From the NCBI GenBank assembly GCA_035373905.1, contig DAOSOK010000003.1, positions 76,661-140,660 on the forward strand: DNA of 64,000 bases. The letters run 5' to 3'. The translations under genes were made by a program, and so were the position numbers. The stretch is from Candidatus Ozemobacteraceae bacterium. Lineage in GTDB: Bacteria > Muiribacteriota > Ozemobacteria > Ozemobacterales > Ozemobacteraceae. Positions 7,898 through 17,204 of the stretch are shown here, piece by piece. Every line of letters begins with the position of its first letter. The first letter of the stretch is position 1. The notes under the pieces were generated by a model. It was not told the origin of the DNA. It was given only the letters and a program-made list of their open reading frames with translations, and ran no database searches.

Positions 7898-9742
7898 TTA
7901 CTCGGTGAGTTTCGGCAGGTCGTAGAGGACGTCGTCCATGGGGTGGCGATAGAGCGGGGCTTCGAGGCGGCGCTGGTCCATGTAGTGGCCGATCATGCCG
8001 ATCGTGCGGCCGAGGAGGAAGAGGCCGTTGAGGCCGCCGCTGTCGACGACTTCCTGGATCTTCTCCTCGTTCCAGCCGAGGCCGTACATCATATCAACCG
8101 AGAGGACGCCGATGCAGCCGTCGACGTTGAGGATGAGCGTATCCTTCTTCGAGGTGGTGACCTGTTCGACCTCGAGAGCGTAGTCGAGCAGCGGAGTCGC
8201 CGGGAAGTGCTCTTTGGCGAACTTCTTCAGCAAGACGACGCGCATGTCGGGGTTTTTGAGGCTCTTGATCAGGTGGCCGATGCCCTGGATCTTCTCGTTC
8301 TTCTTCTTCATGTGCTCGACGAAGCCATCGGGCGTCATCTGCGCATCGCGGGCGGCCTTGAACGAGAGGGCGGCGCCGGCGACCGCGCCGCCGAACCGCG
8401 GGCCGATCGTGAGAATGCCTGATGCAACGGCGCTCATGAGATCGCGGCCGGCGCGAGCCGTGACGATGGCGTTGTGGGCGCCGGAAACGCAGGGGCCGTG
8501 GTCGGCGCACAGTTTGAGCACGTTCTCCATGAAGCCCGCGGCCCACTTCGGTAAACGCTCCTTGAACCAGAGCAGGCCAATCACCTCGCCGAGCGAGTAG
8601 CCTTCCGAGATCACCTTGCTGATCTTGTGGCCGGCGTAGATCAGTTCGTCGCCGGAGTCATCCGAGATCGTGCAGGTGAAGTTGGTGGGTCGGCGCACCA
8701 GGTTCCGCGCCACGGCTTCCTTGTACATCATCGGGATCGCCGGGGGCTCTACGTCCGGAATCGGCTTGTGGGCACCCTTCGCCACGAGCTTATCGAAAGT
8801 TTCCCTGATCGCCTTGTCGAAGTCGTCGAACGAGGTCGGCACGATGGCTCCGGCCGCGCGCAGGGCGTCGTTTTTCGCCTCGGCGGTTTCGCGGCTCGCG
8901 TCGGCTTTGGCGCCGGCGTGTCCGAATTGAATACCCTTCGGCATATATTTGATCGACGTGCCGGTAACCCACATCACGAGCGGCTTCTTGATCTTGCCCG
9001 AGCGCAGGGCATCGACGATGCGCCATTCCTCTTCGCCGCCGACCTCGCCGAGGCAGACGAGCATCTTGATCGACGGATTGGCTTCGTACCGCATCAGGTG
9101 CTCGAGCAGGTTCGAGCCGGCGAAGGCGTCGCCGCCGATGGCGATGCCTTCGAACAGGCCGTCGCTGTTGCGCGCGATGATGTTGTAGGCCTCGTTCGAC
9201 ATGCCGCCCGACTTGCTGACGAAGCCGACCGAGCCCGGCCGGTGCAGCTTGGACGAGCAGATGTTCTCGATCGTGCCGCCGGTGTTGCCGATCTTGAACG
9301 CGCCTGCCGCGATGCCGCCGACGGTGGCCGGCCCGATGATGACCTTGCCGCGCTCGATGGCGACAGCGCGCATGTGGCGCGAGAATCGCTCGGGTATGCC
9401 TTCGGCGATGACGCAGATGGTGCGGATCTGCTCGATGTCGAGCGCCTGCATCGTCGTGTCGTAGGCGGAGCGGAACGAGGCGAAGTTGATCATCACATCG
9501 ACGTCGGCGCTCTCGGCGACGGCCGAGGCGATATCAGGATAGACGGGTACGAATATTTCCTTCTTGCCGTAGAAGCATTTGGTCGTGCCGCTGCGGCCCG
9601 GATCGACGACGCCGGCCACGGAGGGCTTTTCCCTTTTACAGCAGTAGTCGAAGTCGAGCATGCGCTGGACCGCGTTGGTCTGCATACCGAAGATGATCGC
9701 ACGGGTGTTCCTGTCGAACAGGAGATATGACGGTCGTTTCAT
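7898..9742 (-). CDS. aclA: ATP-citrate lyase large subunit (citryl-CoA synthetase/lyase)
   Basis: This 614-residue protein corresponds to the C-terminal half of eukaryotic ACLY. It has a succinyl-CoA-synthetase alpha-like CoA-binding and phosphohistidine domain (residues about 1-340), then a citrate-synthase-like lyase domain. The catalytic loop QFGHAGAKA puts the phosphohistidine at His275. GFVSKSGGMSNE near 173 is the CoA/phosphate-binding segment, and the C-terminus LYRHPMDDVLYDLPK is typical of the family. The enzyme makes acetyl-CoA and oxaloacetate from citrate, CoA and ATP. The start at 9742 is preferred over an upstream GTG because it begins the conserved MKRPSYLLFD. The gene follows aclB by 25 bases. 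In plants the A/B names are reversed. Confidence 0.93.
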   Translation of the reverse strand: MKRPSYLLFDRNTRAIIFGMQTNAVQRMLDFDYCCKREKPSVAGVVDPGRSGTTKCFYGKKEIFVPVYPDIASAVAESADVDVMINFASFRSAYDTTMQALDIEQIRTICVIAEGIPERFSRHMRAVAIERGKVIIGPATVGGIAAGAFKIGNTGGTIENICSSKLHRPGSVGFVSKSGGMSNEAYNIIARNSDGLFEGIAIGGDAFAGSNLLEHLMRYEANPSIKMLVCLGEVGGEEEWRIVDALRSGKIKKPLVMWVTGTSIKYMPKGIQFGHAGAKADASRETAEAKNDALRAAGAIVPTSFDDFDKAIRETFDKLVAKGAHKPIPDVEPPAIPMMYKEAVARNLVRRPTNFTCTISDDSGDELIYAGHKISKVISEGYSLGEVIGLLWFKERLPKWAAGFMENVLKLCADHGPCVSGAHNAIVTARAGRDLMSAVASGILTIGPRFGGAVAGAALSFKAARDAQMTPDGFVEHMKKKNEKIQGIGHLIKSLKNPDMRVVLLKKFAKEHFPATPLLDYALEVEQVTTSKKDTLILNVDGCIGVLSVDMMYGLGWNEEKIQEVVDSGGLNGLFLLGRTIGMIGHYMDQRRLEAPLYRHPMDDVLYDLPKLTE

Positions 9743-9767
9743 AATCGTCTCTGCGTCCTTTCCGCTG

Positions 9768-11042
9768 TCACGCCGTCTGCAGGGCGTCGCGCACGACACG
9801 GGTCATGTGGTAGTCGGGCCCGTGGACCTCGATCGGCAGACCGAGCTCGGTCGCCGCCGCCTTGATTTTGGCGAGGCCCTCGTGGTAGTTGGGCCCGCCG
9901 CGTCGCACGAAGATACGGGCGTTTACCGCCTGCAGCTTCTTTGCGAACTCCTTCAACGCCATGATGATGCCGGTGAAGGTCTTGGCCACGTCGGTGAAAT
10001 TGGCGATGCCGCCGCCGATGATCAGACATTTCGGCCGGCCCTGGGGATCGGGTTTGCGCGTCATCAGATCCATGACGACTTTCGCGTATTCGTATGTGAG
10101 CTGGGTGCTGGGATCGCCGGAATATTCCCCGTAGAAGGCCAGTTCCTTCGCGTAGCCCAGGTCGCACACGGTGTCGGCGAAGATGACCGAAGCGCCGCCG
10201 CCCGCGACCATGTTCCAGACCAGGCCGTCGGGGTTGAGCAACGTCATTTTGAGGGACGCACCCGACATCGCGTCAAGTTCGCGCACTTTCTGTTCTTCAG
10301 GGGTGAGCGTGCGGCCGAACGCTGCCGGGAACTCGATGTCGTCGCCCCAGAATTTCGCCGCGCAGAACTCGGCGGTGTCATCGAGCTTGGCGACCATGTC
10401 GAGGGGGATGATCGATTCGCCCGCGATGGCGAACGGGTTGATCTCGAGATAGGCGAAGTGCAGGGCCGCGAAATATTTGTACAGGCCGATAACGAACTTC
10501 GTGACGAGCTTCTTGTTCTTGCCGAGCGCGGGGGGAAGAGCCTTTTCGACGTCGACGGCGTCGATGCCGGCGAGCACCGGCACCGGAATCTGCACGACCT
10601 TCTCCCAGTTTTCCTCGACGTTGATGCCGCCTTCGAGCGAGAAGTAGATCACGTCGCCTTCGGCCGTCGACTTGATCGCGACGTAGTATTCGCTCTCATG
10701 AGGGATGCAGGGCTCGATCAGAAAATGAGTCAGCGTGCCGGTCGTCTCGCCAACCTTCGTGGTCTTGCCCATCCGCTCCATGATCCAGGCCTTCGTTTCG
10801 TCGAAGTTCTTGTTGACGAGGACGAGGCCGTGCTTCCCACGCTTGCCGAACAACTGGTCGGGCTTTGCAACCAGCGGCATCGAGCCGAGCCAGGGGTTGT
10901 CCGTGCGAAGCTGTTTCCAGTCGGTCTTTTCATCGACAAGGACAATCTTGCCGTCGTAGCCGATGCCGCCGCTCAGATACTCGCCCAGATGCCGAGCCAG
11001 CATCTTCTTGCCGTGATACTCACGGATACCGCGTTGTGCCAT
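9768..11042 (-). CDS. aclB: ATP-citrate lyase small subunit (ATP-grasp/citrate-binding)
   Basis: This 424-residue protein matches the N-terminal half of ACLY. It has a succinyl-CoA-synthetase beta-like ATP-grasp module beginning MAQRGIREYHGKKMLARHL, with YLEINPFAI near residue 222 (metal/ATP site). The following domain has GGGASVIFADT and GGGIANFTDVAKTF, the citrate and phosphate-binding glycine-rich loops. It pairs with AclA to form the heteromeric lyase in the cytoplasm. The start at 11042 has AAAGGAG eight bases upstream. This gene is first in a two-gene operon with its own sigma-70 promoter. ATP-citrate lyase is diagnostic of the reductive TCA cycle only together with other enzymes that are not in this window, so a carbon-fixation role cannot be claimed. 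Confidence 0.92.
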   Translation of the reverse strand: MAQRGIREYHGKKMLARHLGEYLSGGIGYDGKIVLVDEKTDWKQLRTDNPWLGSMPLVAKPDQLFGKRGKHGLVLVNKNFDETKAWIMERMGKTTKVGETTGTLTHFLIEPCIPHESEYYVAIKSTAEGDVIYFSLEGGINVEENWEKVVQIPVPVLAGIDAVDVEKALPPALGKNKKLVTKFVIGLYKYFAALHFAYLEINPFAIAGESIIPLDMVAKLDDTAEFCAAKFWGDDIEFPAAFGRTLTPEEQKVRELDAMSGASLKMTLLNPDGLVWNMVAGGGASVIFADTVCDLGYAKELAFYGEYSGDPSTQLTYEYAKVVMDLMTRKPDPQGRPKCLIIGGGIANFTDVAKTFTGIIMALKEFAKKLQAVNARIFVRRGGPNYHEGLAKIKAAATELGLPIEVHGPDYHMTRVVRDALQTA

Positions 11043-11067
11043 GAGTCCTGCTCCTTTCCCTGTCATA

Positions 11068-11082
11068 CGGCTCTCAGAGCCG
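11068..11082 (-). promoter_or_regulatory. Small hairpin in the aclB leader
   Basis: CGGCTC-TGA-GAGCCG (minus strand) is a perfect 6-bp stem between the promoter and the Shine-Dalgarno of aclB. It may affect mRNA stability or translation. There is no T-run, so it is not a simple terminator. Confidence 0.4.
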
Positions 11083-11093
11083 CATGTTCTATG

Positions 11094-11122
11094 GGTATAT
11101 AGTACCTCACCGCAACCGTCAA
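11094..11122 (-). promoter_or_regulatory. Predicted sigma-70 promoter of aclBA
   Basis: On the minus strand TTGACG (11122-11117), a 17-base spacer and TATACC (11099-11094). It lies 50 bases upstream of the aclB start codon and diverges from clpB. Confidence 0.65.
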
Positions 11123-11230
11123 GCGTATCGGAGCCAAAACGAGCTCATCGCGATTCACCCCGGCGGTGGGGTCATGCAACTGAAAACGGCCGCTCACCGC
11201 TGAACGAGGTGACGGAGACAAGTGCATTTC

Positions 11231-11257
11231 GCGCTTCGACAGGCTCTGCACGAACGG
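11231..11257. repeat. REP-like unit (single, slightly degenerate)
   Basis: GCGCTTCGACAGGCTCTGCA then CGAACGG. It is the same core as the other REP-like units with one substitution (TCTG for TCAG). It lies in the aclB-clpB divergent region. Confidence 0.65.
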
Positions 11258-11289
11258 AACCTTGCAGGGACACAGAGCGGAATCGGCAG

Positions 11290-11336
11290 GCGCGACGGAA
11301 ACGTCGCACCTACGGGGTTCGGGTGCGACGTCGCAC
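11290..11336. promoter_or_regulatory. Upstream activator-like palindromes of clpB
   Basis: The perfect 14-bp palindrome GTGCGACGTCGCAC occupies 11323-11336. Just upstream, 11290-11309 carries an imperfect version with the half sites GCGCGACG and CGTCGCAC four bases apart. An identical 14-mer lies upstream of htpX (31481-31494). The placement 45 bases ahead of a -24/-12 promoter suits an enhancer-binding regulator of the sigma-54 activator type. The protein that binds is not known. Confidence 0.6.
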
Positions 11337-11380
11337 TCCCCCGAATCCGGGAAAAAGGCTTTTGATGCGATGTTCCGGAG

Positions 11381-11396
11381 TGGCACGCTTTTTGTT
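11381..11396 (+). promoter_or_regulatory. Predicted sigma-54 (-24/-12) promoter of clpB
   Basis: TGGCACGCTTTTTGTT matches the RpoN consensus TGGCACG-N4-TTGC with a single change (GT for GC at -12). It is 60 bases upstream of the clpB ATG. GGGAAAAAGGC (11349-11359) and TGATGCG (11363-11369) lie between the palindrome and this promoter and recur at htpX. Confidence 0.65.
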
Positions 11397-11455
11397 AGAC
11401 AAGAATCGGATATCATGTGTCCCGTTTGTCCGGTGACATCGGAGGTTAGATAGCT

Positions 11456-14062
11456 ATGGATATGAATCGTTTGACGCAGAAGTCGCAGGAAGCGCTGCAG
11501 AGGGCGCAAAATCTCGCCGTCGAGTACGGGCACACCGAGGTTTCGCCGGAGCACCTGCTCGCCGCAATGCTGGAGGATACGGAGGGCCTGATTCCCCGGT
11601 TGTTCAACCGGATGAACGTTCCGCTCGAGGACCTGAAATCGCGGCTGGGCGGGGAGATCGGCCGCAAGCCGCGCGTCTCCGGGCCGGGCATGAGGCCCGA
11701 CCAGGTGTACGTCACGCGCGAACTGTCGCAGATTCTCGTGAACGCGGAATCCGAGATGAAGACGCTGAAGGACGAGTATCTGTCGGTCGAGCACCTGGTG
11801 CTTGCGATGATCTCGTCCGGCTCATCGACGCCGTCGGGAAAACTGCTGGCCTCGTTCAAGATCGACCGCGAACGACTTCTCAAGGCACTCACCGAGATAC
11901 GCGGCAACCAGCGGGTCGTTTCGGCCAATCCCGAGCAGACCTACGAAGCGCTCGAGAAATACGGTCGCGATCTCGTCCGCGAGGCGGGAAAGAACAAGCT
12001 CGACCCGGTGATCGGTCGCGACGACGAGATCCGCCGCGTCATCCGCATCCTGTCGCGCAAGACGAAGAACAACCCCGTCCTGATCGGCGAGCCCGGCGTC
12101 GGCAAGACGGCCATCGCCGAGGGACTCGCCCAGCGCATCCTGCGCGGCGACGTCCCCGAAGGGTTGAAGGACAAGACCATTTTCGCGCTCGACATGGGCG
12201 CCCTGATCGCGGGCGCGAAGTTCCGCGGCGAGTTCGAGGAGCGGCTGAAAGCCGTTCTGTCGGAGATCAAGCAGAGCGAGGGCCGCATCATCCTGTTCAT
12301 CGACGAGCTCCATACCATCGTCGGGGCCGGCAAGGCCGAGGGCTCGATGGATGCCGGCAACATGCTCAAGCCCCTGCTGGCGCGCGGCGAACTGCACTGC
12401 ATCGGCGCGACGACGCTCGACGAGTATCGCAAGCACGTCGAAAAGGACGCCGCGCTGGAACGCCGTTTCCAGCCGGTTCTCGTCGAGCAGCCCGACGTTC
12501 CCGACACGATCTCGATCCTGCGCGGCCTCAAGGAACGGTTCGAGGTGCATCACGGCGTCCGCATCGCCGACTCGGCGATCGTCGCCGCGGCGACGCTGTC
12601 GCACCGGTACATCACCGACCGGTTCCTGCCCGACAAGGCCATCGACCTGGTCGACGAGGCCTGCGCGACCATACGCACCGATATCGATTCGATGCCCACG
12701 GAGCTCGACACGGTCACGCGGCGCATCATGCAGTTGCAGATCGAGGAGGCGGCGCTCGCGAAAGAGAAGGACGAGGCAAGCGCGGCGCGTCTGGCCGACG
12801 TCCGGAAGGAAATCGCGGACCTGAAAACCCGTTCCGACGCGATGAAAGCCCAGTGGGAAAGCGAGCGGGATGTGATCCGGAAAGTACAGGGCCTTCGCGC
12901 CGAGATCGAGAAGATGCATCACGACGTCGAGGCAGCCGAGCGATCGTATGACCTCGAAAAAGCCGCCGAGCTGCGCCACGGACGGCTCCCGGCAACCCAG
13001 AAGCAGCTGGCCGAACTCGAAGCCGAGCTGAAGCGCAAACAGTCGACCGGCCGCCTGGTTCGCGAGGAGGTGAACGAGGAGGAGATCGCCGCGATCGTCA
13101 GCCGATGGACGGGCATCCCGGTCACGCGACTCGTCGAAGGCGAGCGCGAGAAACTGCTGAAACTCGACAAACTCCTCCACGAGCGCGTCATCGGGCAGGA
13201 CGAGGCGGTCAGCCTGGTCGCGGACGCCGTGCTGCGGTCGCGTGCCGGCATCAAGGACCCGCGCCGCCCGATCGGCTCGTTCATCTTCCTCGGCCCCACC
13301 GGCGTCGGCAAGACCGAGCTGGCGCGGGCGCTCGCCCAGGCCCTGTTCGACACCGAGGAGAACATGGTCCGGATCGATATGAGCGAGTATATGGAAAAGC
13401 ACGCCGTCTCACGGCTGATCGGCGCGCCCCCCGGCTACGTCGGGTATGACGAGGGCGGCCAGCTCACCGAGGCCGTACGCCGCAAGCCGTATTCCGTCGT
13501 GCTGTTCGACGAGATCGAGAAGGCGCACCCCGACGTGTTCAACGTGCTGCTCCAATTGCTCGACGACGGCCGGCTCACCGATTCCCAGGGCCGCACCGTC
13601 GATTTCCGGAACGTCGTCGTCATCATGACCAGCAACATCGGCTCCCAGGCGCTTCTCGACGGTATCTCGAGCACGGGCCAGCTCGCCCCGGACGTCCGGA
13701 AAGACGTGCTGGGAGAACTGCGGCGCTCGTTCCGGCCGGAGTTTCTGAACCGCGTCGACGACATCGTCCTGTTCACGCCCCTCTCGAAGGAACAGCTCGG
13801 TTCGATCGTCGAGCTCCAGTTCGGCGACCTGCGGAAACGGCTCGCGGAGCGGCGGCTGACCCTCGACGTCACCCCCGCCGCAAAAGATTGGCTGATCGAG
13901 CGAGGCTACGACCCGGTCTACGGAGCCCGTCCTCTCAAGCGGCTCGTGCAGAAGGAGGTCGAGACGCGACTTGCCCGGCGGCTGATCGCCAACGCCATTC
14001 CGGACGGCTCGGCGCTTTCTCTCGACGTGGAAGCCGACGAACCGGTCATCGAGGTGGTATAG
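11456..14062 (+). CDS. clpB: ATP-dependent disaggregase chaperone ClpB
   Basis: This 868-residue full-length ClpB is a hexameric AAA+ disaggregase that works with DnaK to rescue aggregated proteins in the cytoplasm. Domains in order are the Clp N-domain (two repeats, about 1-145), AAA1 with Walker A GEPGVGKT at 211-218 and Walker B LFIDELH, the long coiled-coil middle domain (about 405-530) that distinguishes ClpB from ClpA/ClpC, AAA2 with GPTGVGKT near 613, and the C-terminal ClpB D2-small domain (RGYDPVYGARPLKRL). The ATG at 11456 has GGAGG ten bases upstream. The upstream region carries a sigma-54-type promoter and a palindrome shared with htpX rather than an obvious sigma-32 or CIRCE element. 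Confidence 0.97.
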   Translation: MDMNRLTQKSQEALQRAQNLAVEYGHTEVSPEHLLAAMLEDTEGLIPRLFNRMNVPLEDLKSRLGGEIGRKPRVSGPGMRPDQVYVTRELSQILVNAESEMKTLKDEYLSVEHLVLAMISSGSSTPSGKLLASFKIDRERLLKALTEIRGNQRVVSANPEQTYEALEKYGRDLVREAGKNKLDPVIGRDDEIRRVIRILSRKTKNNPVLIGEPGVGKTAIAEGLAQRILRGDVPEGLKDKTIFALDMGALIAGAKFRGEFEERLKAVLSEIKQSEGRIILFIDELHTIVGAGKAEGSMDAGNMLKPLLARGELHCIGATTLDEYRKHVEKDAALERRFQPVLVEQPDVPDTISILRGLKERFEVHHGVRIADSAIVAAATLSHRYITDRFLPDKAIDLVDEACATIRTDIDSMPTELDTVTRRIMQLQIEEAALAKEKDEASAARLADVRKEIADLKTRSDAMKAQWESERDVIRKVQGLRAEIEKMHHDVEAAERSYDLEKAAELRHGRLPATQKQLAELEAELKRKQSTGRLVREEVNEEEIAAIVSRWTGIPVTRLVEGEREKLLKLDKLLHERVIGQDEAVSLVADAVLRSRAGIKDPRRPIGSFIFLGPTGVGKTELARALAQALFDTEENMVRIDMSEYMEKHAVSRLIGAPPGYVGYDEGGQLTEAVRRKPYSVVLFDEIEKAHPDVFNVLLQLLDDGRLTDSQGRTVDFRNVVVIMTSNIGSQALLDGISSTGQLAPDVRKDVLGELRRSFRPEFLNRVDDIVLFTPLSKEQLGSIVELQFGDLRKRLAERRLTLDVTPAAKDWLIERGYDPVYGARPLKRLVQKEVETRLARRLIANAIPDGSALSLDVEADEPVIEVV

Positions 14063-14108
14063 TTCCGAATCTGTTGCGCCGCACCAGGGCGCGGAAGGGA
14101 CGAGCGAT

Positions 14109-14672
14109 ATGACAATCACGCGCAGGGCCCGGCAGGGATCGATCGGGTGGTTCATGCTCCGGTATGTCGTCCTGCTGGTCGTGCTGACGGTCGGCATGGT
14201 GATGATCGACCCAAACTACTTTCAGCTCGGGATCGCCGAAGGCCTGATGGGGCTCGATGATGCAAAGGCCCCCACAACGCCTTTTGCGACCGAAATGACC
14301 TTTACGGCGGCGGCAGGCGATCCGTTCAAGATCGATTTCGGCGCCAGGCAGCGGGAACTGCGGGACGTGCGGATCGAACTTCTCGATCCCGACGGGAAGA
14401 CGATCACCGACCAGGTGAGCCACCTGCTCCGGCCGCCCGATCCGAGCGCGAAGCCGACGTGGCTCACCCTCTACTCTCCTGCCCAGCGCAACGGGACGTA
14501 TACCCTCCGGTTATCGCAGAATTCGGCCGGCGAGGCGAAGGTGTACATTTTCCAGGGGCCGTTCGTCACGCGCATGATTTACCTGCCGATCTTTGCCGCC
14601 ATTCTTCTGTTCGTTTTCGATATCATCCGTCGGGCCCGCCCCGGAAATGGCAAGGAGATTCAGCCGGCCTGA
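14109..14672 (+). CDS. Membrane protein with periplasmic beta-rich domain, unknown
   Basis: This 187-residue protein has two predicted membrane segments, at about residues 16-34 (LRYVVLLVVLTVGMVMI) and 155-175 (MIYLPIFAAILLFVFDI). They flank a polar, probably periplasmic region of about 120 residues that reads as a beta-sandwich (DVRIELLDPDGKTI; NGTYTLRLS). The C-terminus is short and basic. GGAAGGG lies upstream of the ATG. It starts 46 bases after clpB with no terminator seen between, so it may be cotranscribed with clpB. I recognise no family. The bulk of the domain resembles emp24/PPC-like sandwich folds only in general pattern. Confidence 0.65.
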   Translation: MTITRRARQGSIGWFMLRYVVLLVVLTVGMVMIDPNYFQLGIAEGLMGLDDAKAPTTPFATEMTFTAAAGDPFKIDFGARQRELRDVRIELLDPDGKTITDQVSHLLRPPDPSAKPTWLTLYSPAQRNGTYTLRLSQNSAGEAKVYIFQGPFVTRMIYLPIFAAILLFVFDIIRRARPGNGKEIQPA

Positions 14673-14734
14673 CCAACGCAAGACAGACATTCCTCCTTCT
14701 TGAGTGCTGCACAACAGAAGGCGGTTTTTCATCC

Positions 14735-14800
14735 CCGTTCGTGCTGAACGTGTCGAAGCAGGAGAGGCTATCGCCCTTCGACAAGCTCAGGGCGAACGGG
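14735..14800. repeat. REP-like head-to-head pair
   Basis: Unit one (14735-14761) is CGTTCGTGCTGAACGTG then TCGAAGCAGG, with a degenerate core. Unit two (14771-14799) is TCGCCCTTCGACAAGCTC then AGGGCGAACGG. It has the same paired arrangement as 7559 and 21346, between the membrane protein and the phospholipase-D-like gene. Confidence 0.75.
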
Positions 14801-14850
14801 TGATTTTCACCATGGCTCCTGCGCAAGAGCGGATGGTGATCTGGCCGCTC

Positions 14851-14880
14851 TTTACGCCCCCCGGGATCGATCAGTATAAT
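14851..14880 (+). promoter_or_regulatory. Predicted sigma-70 promoter of the phospholipase-D-like gene
   Basis: TTTACG (14851-14856), an 18-base spacer and a perfect TATAAT (14875-14880), 40 bases ahead of the chosen ATG. Confidence 0.55.
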
Positions 14881-14919
14881 TACATCAAATTATCAAATGC
14901 CGATCTCGGGAGGTACACA

Positions 14920-17187
14920 ATGAAACGCATCTCCGTCAGCCGGTTCCGGGCATCTCTTTTCATGTTGCTGATCGCTTCGGCGGCGTTCGGCCAGACCGAC
15001 AACCGAGCCATCTACGATCAGTATATTTCGACGTACAAGACCTACAAAGATGCCATTTCGAACGGTCTGCCCGAGGCCGAGGTAAAGAAGGCGCTCGAGG
15101 CCTACACGCAGGCCAAAAGTGCATATGAATCAACCCTGAGTGCAAAGACGGACGACGGGCAGCCGGCCACGTCAGCGGATCTTTCGAACAGCGTGACATC
15201 CTCCGCGGCGGATTCATCGGATCTTGCCGGCGACGAAGCCCCCTCGTCGCGGTCGGCCACCGCCACGGCACAGATTCCGGCGGAAATCCGCAGTATGGTC
15301 CAGGCGCTGTGGAGCGATGCAAATCGCCGGTCTCCCGACAAAGCGATTGCAACCATCGAGAAGTTCGTCGCAATGAACCCGAATTCCCCGTATGCGGCGC
15401 AACTCAAATACGAAGTCGCGAAGGCATACGAACAGCTCAAGGGCGACGTGAACAAGGCGACGGCGCTCCTGAAAGAGATCGCGGCCGATTCCCGCCACCC
15501 GGCCATGGCCGCCGAGGCGCAGGCGCGGCTCAGGTTTTACGACGCGAACAAGCAGTATGCGCAGTGGAAGAATACCCTCAACACGAAGTATTCGGGTCTG
15601 GCCGCGGAGTACGGCAAATACCGGGACACCTCGTGGCTGGCGTTTCCGGTGAAGATTTTCCGGTTCGGCTCGTATTTCAAGGACGTCTGGTCATTCACCA
15701 ACACGCAGGACGACTACGTCAAATTCATGATCGCCTACGAAAACCTGGCGGCGCGCTTTCAACCTGCCCCCGATGTCTCCTTCGATCAGTTCGAGACTTC
15801 GACGGGCAGCAAAATTGCCGACCCCGCCGAGGTCCGGTTGCTGTATGACAATTCAAAATCCTGGTATACGCGCTGGAAGCTCGTCAACGAGGCCCGTCGC
15901 TCGATCGACGTCCAGTATTTTATCGTCGACAAGGACATCTTCGGCCTCGCGCTCCAGGGCGCGCTTCTCCGGAAGGCCCGCGAAGGGCTCAAGATCCGGT
16001 TCATGATGGACGCCCGCGGCACCAAGGGCTTCACCCGCAAGCTGATGGGCCAGGATTTCGTTCAGGAGCTCGTCAGCTACCCGAACGTCGAGGTCAAGGT
16101 GTTCAACCCGGTTCACGAAAACCTCGTCACGTTCGTGCTCGACCCGCGCAAGATCATGGCCAGCAACCATGACAAGATTCTCGTCGTGGACGGCGAATAC
16201 TCGGTCGTCGGCGGCCGCAACATCTCGAGCCATTACTTCGTCGATCCCGAAGACATGCCCACGGCGTATCGCGACTGTGACGTTGTCGTTCGCAGCACTG
16301 ACGTGGCCGACCAGCTCGACAAAGCGTTCGATGAAGAGTTCACCGAACGCAAGCAGACGAACATCGTCGCCGACCTGTGGGGAAACATCGATGTCATGAG
16401 CAAGGAGCTGGAGCTCGCATTCGCGGCCATGGGCGCTCACATCACCGGAAGCGTCTTCACACCGTCCCAGGGCCTCGACAGCCGCCGGGCGAAGGCCCTC
16501 GAGGAGTATCGCGCCGAATTGGCCGGATACAAGCATATGAAGGGTTTCTCCGGCTTCGATCCGTTCGCCGGTTCGCATGAAGCGCCGGTCAAGATCATCG
16601 ACAAGCACTCGCTCGCCGGCCCCCGCAACGACATCACCGACTGCCTGATCAAGTTCATCGACGGGTCGCGCTCAGAGATCGTCATGCAAAATCCGTACGT
16701 CGTCCTGTCCGACCGCGTCATGGCGGCCCTCAAGCGCGCCAGCGCTCGCCGCGTCCGGATCATCGTCCACACCAACAGCCCGGTCTCGACCGACAGTCTG
16801 GCGACCCAGGCGATGTTCTACGCCGACTGGAAGAACATCCTCAAGAATCTCCCGACCGCCCGCATTTTCACCTTCGCCGGCCAGCGGAAGCTTCACGCCA
16901 AGAACTTCGTGTTCGACAACAAGGTCGCGGTGGTCGGCACCTACAACCTCGACTCCCTGAGCGAGGAAGTGAACTCGGAAGTCGTCGCGGCGATCAAGTC
17001 GCGAGGTTTCGCGAACGAACTTCGCACCGGCATCATGTCGGACATCTCGGTTTCGAAGGAATACCGGATCGAGATCGACAAGAACGGCGACGTGAAGGCC
17101 GTCTTCGGCCCAGACGACCTGCCCGGCAAGAAGATGTGGCTGATGAAGGCCCTCTCGAAGCTCACCTTCCTGAAATCGATGATCTGA
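14920..17187 (+). CDS. Secreted phospholipase D / cardiolipin-synthase-like protein
   Basis: This 755-residue protein has a signal peptide (MKRISVSRFRASLFMLLIA, cleaved near SAAFGQ). An N-terminal helical region of about 250 residues contains a TPR-like stretch (NPNSPYAAQLKYEVAKAYEQ). Two PLD catalytic motifs follow: HDKILVVD, then GGRN, near residue 417, and HAKNFVFD, then GTYN, near residue 660, each an HxKxxxxD. Two motifs in one chain are the complete active site of this superfamily, which cleaves or transfers phosphodiester bonds in phospholipids or nucleic acid. The start at 14920 has GGGAGGT six bases upstream; longer readings run through a REP-like repeat. The long N-terminal helical extension is unusual for cardiolipin synthase, so the substrate is uncertain. 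Confidence 0.85.
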   Translation: MKRISVSRFRASLFMLLIASAAFGQTDNRAIYDQYISTYKTYKDAISNGLPEAEVKKALEAYTQAKSAYESTLSAKTDDGQPATSADLSNSVTSSAADSSDLAGDEAPSSRSATATAQIPAEIRSMVQALWSDANRRSPDKAIATIEKFVAMNPNSPYAAQLKYEVAKAYEQLKGDVNKATALLKEIAADSRHPAMAAEAQARLRFYDANKQYAQWKNTLNTKYSGLAAEYGKYRDTSWLAFPVKIFRFGSYFKDVWSFTNTQDDYVKFMIAYENLAARFQPAPDVSFDQFETSTGSKIADPAEVRLLYDNSKSWYTRWKLVNEARRSIDVQYFIVDKDIFGLALQGALLRKAREGLKIRFMMDARGTKGFTRKLMGQDFVQELVSYPNVEVKVFNPVHENLVTFVLDPRKIMASNHDKILVVDGEYSVVGGRNISSHYFVDPEDMPTAYRDCDVVVRSTDVADQLDKAFDEEFTERKQTNIVADLWGNIDVMSKELELAFAAMGAHITGSVFTPSQGLDSRRAKALEEYRAELAGYKHMKGFSGFDPFAGSHEAPVKIIDKHSLAGPRNDITDCLIKFIDGSRSEIVMQNPYVVLSDRVMAALKRASARRVRIIVHTNSPVSTDSLATQAMFYADWKNILKNLPTARIFTFAGQRKLHAKNFVFDNKVAVVGTYNLDSLSEEVNSEVVAAIKSRGFANELRTGIMSDISVSKEYRIEIDKNGDVKAVFGPDDLPGKKMWLMKALSKLTFLKSMI

Positions 17188-17204
17188 CGACACTGCCCGT
17201 CACA

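Noticed and set aside
11041..11455. CIRCE or sigma-32 promoter for clpB
   Set aside because: No TTAGCACTC-N9-GAGTGCTAA element or CTTGAA/CCCCAT pair was seen. The -24/-12 match is clearly better.
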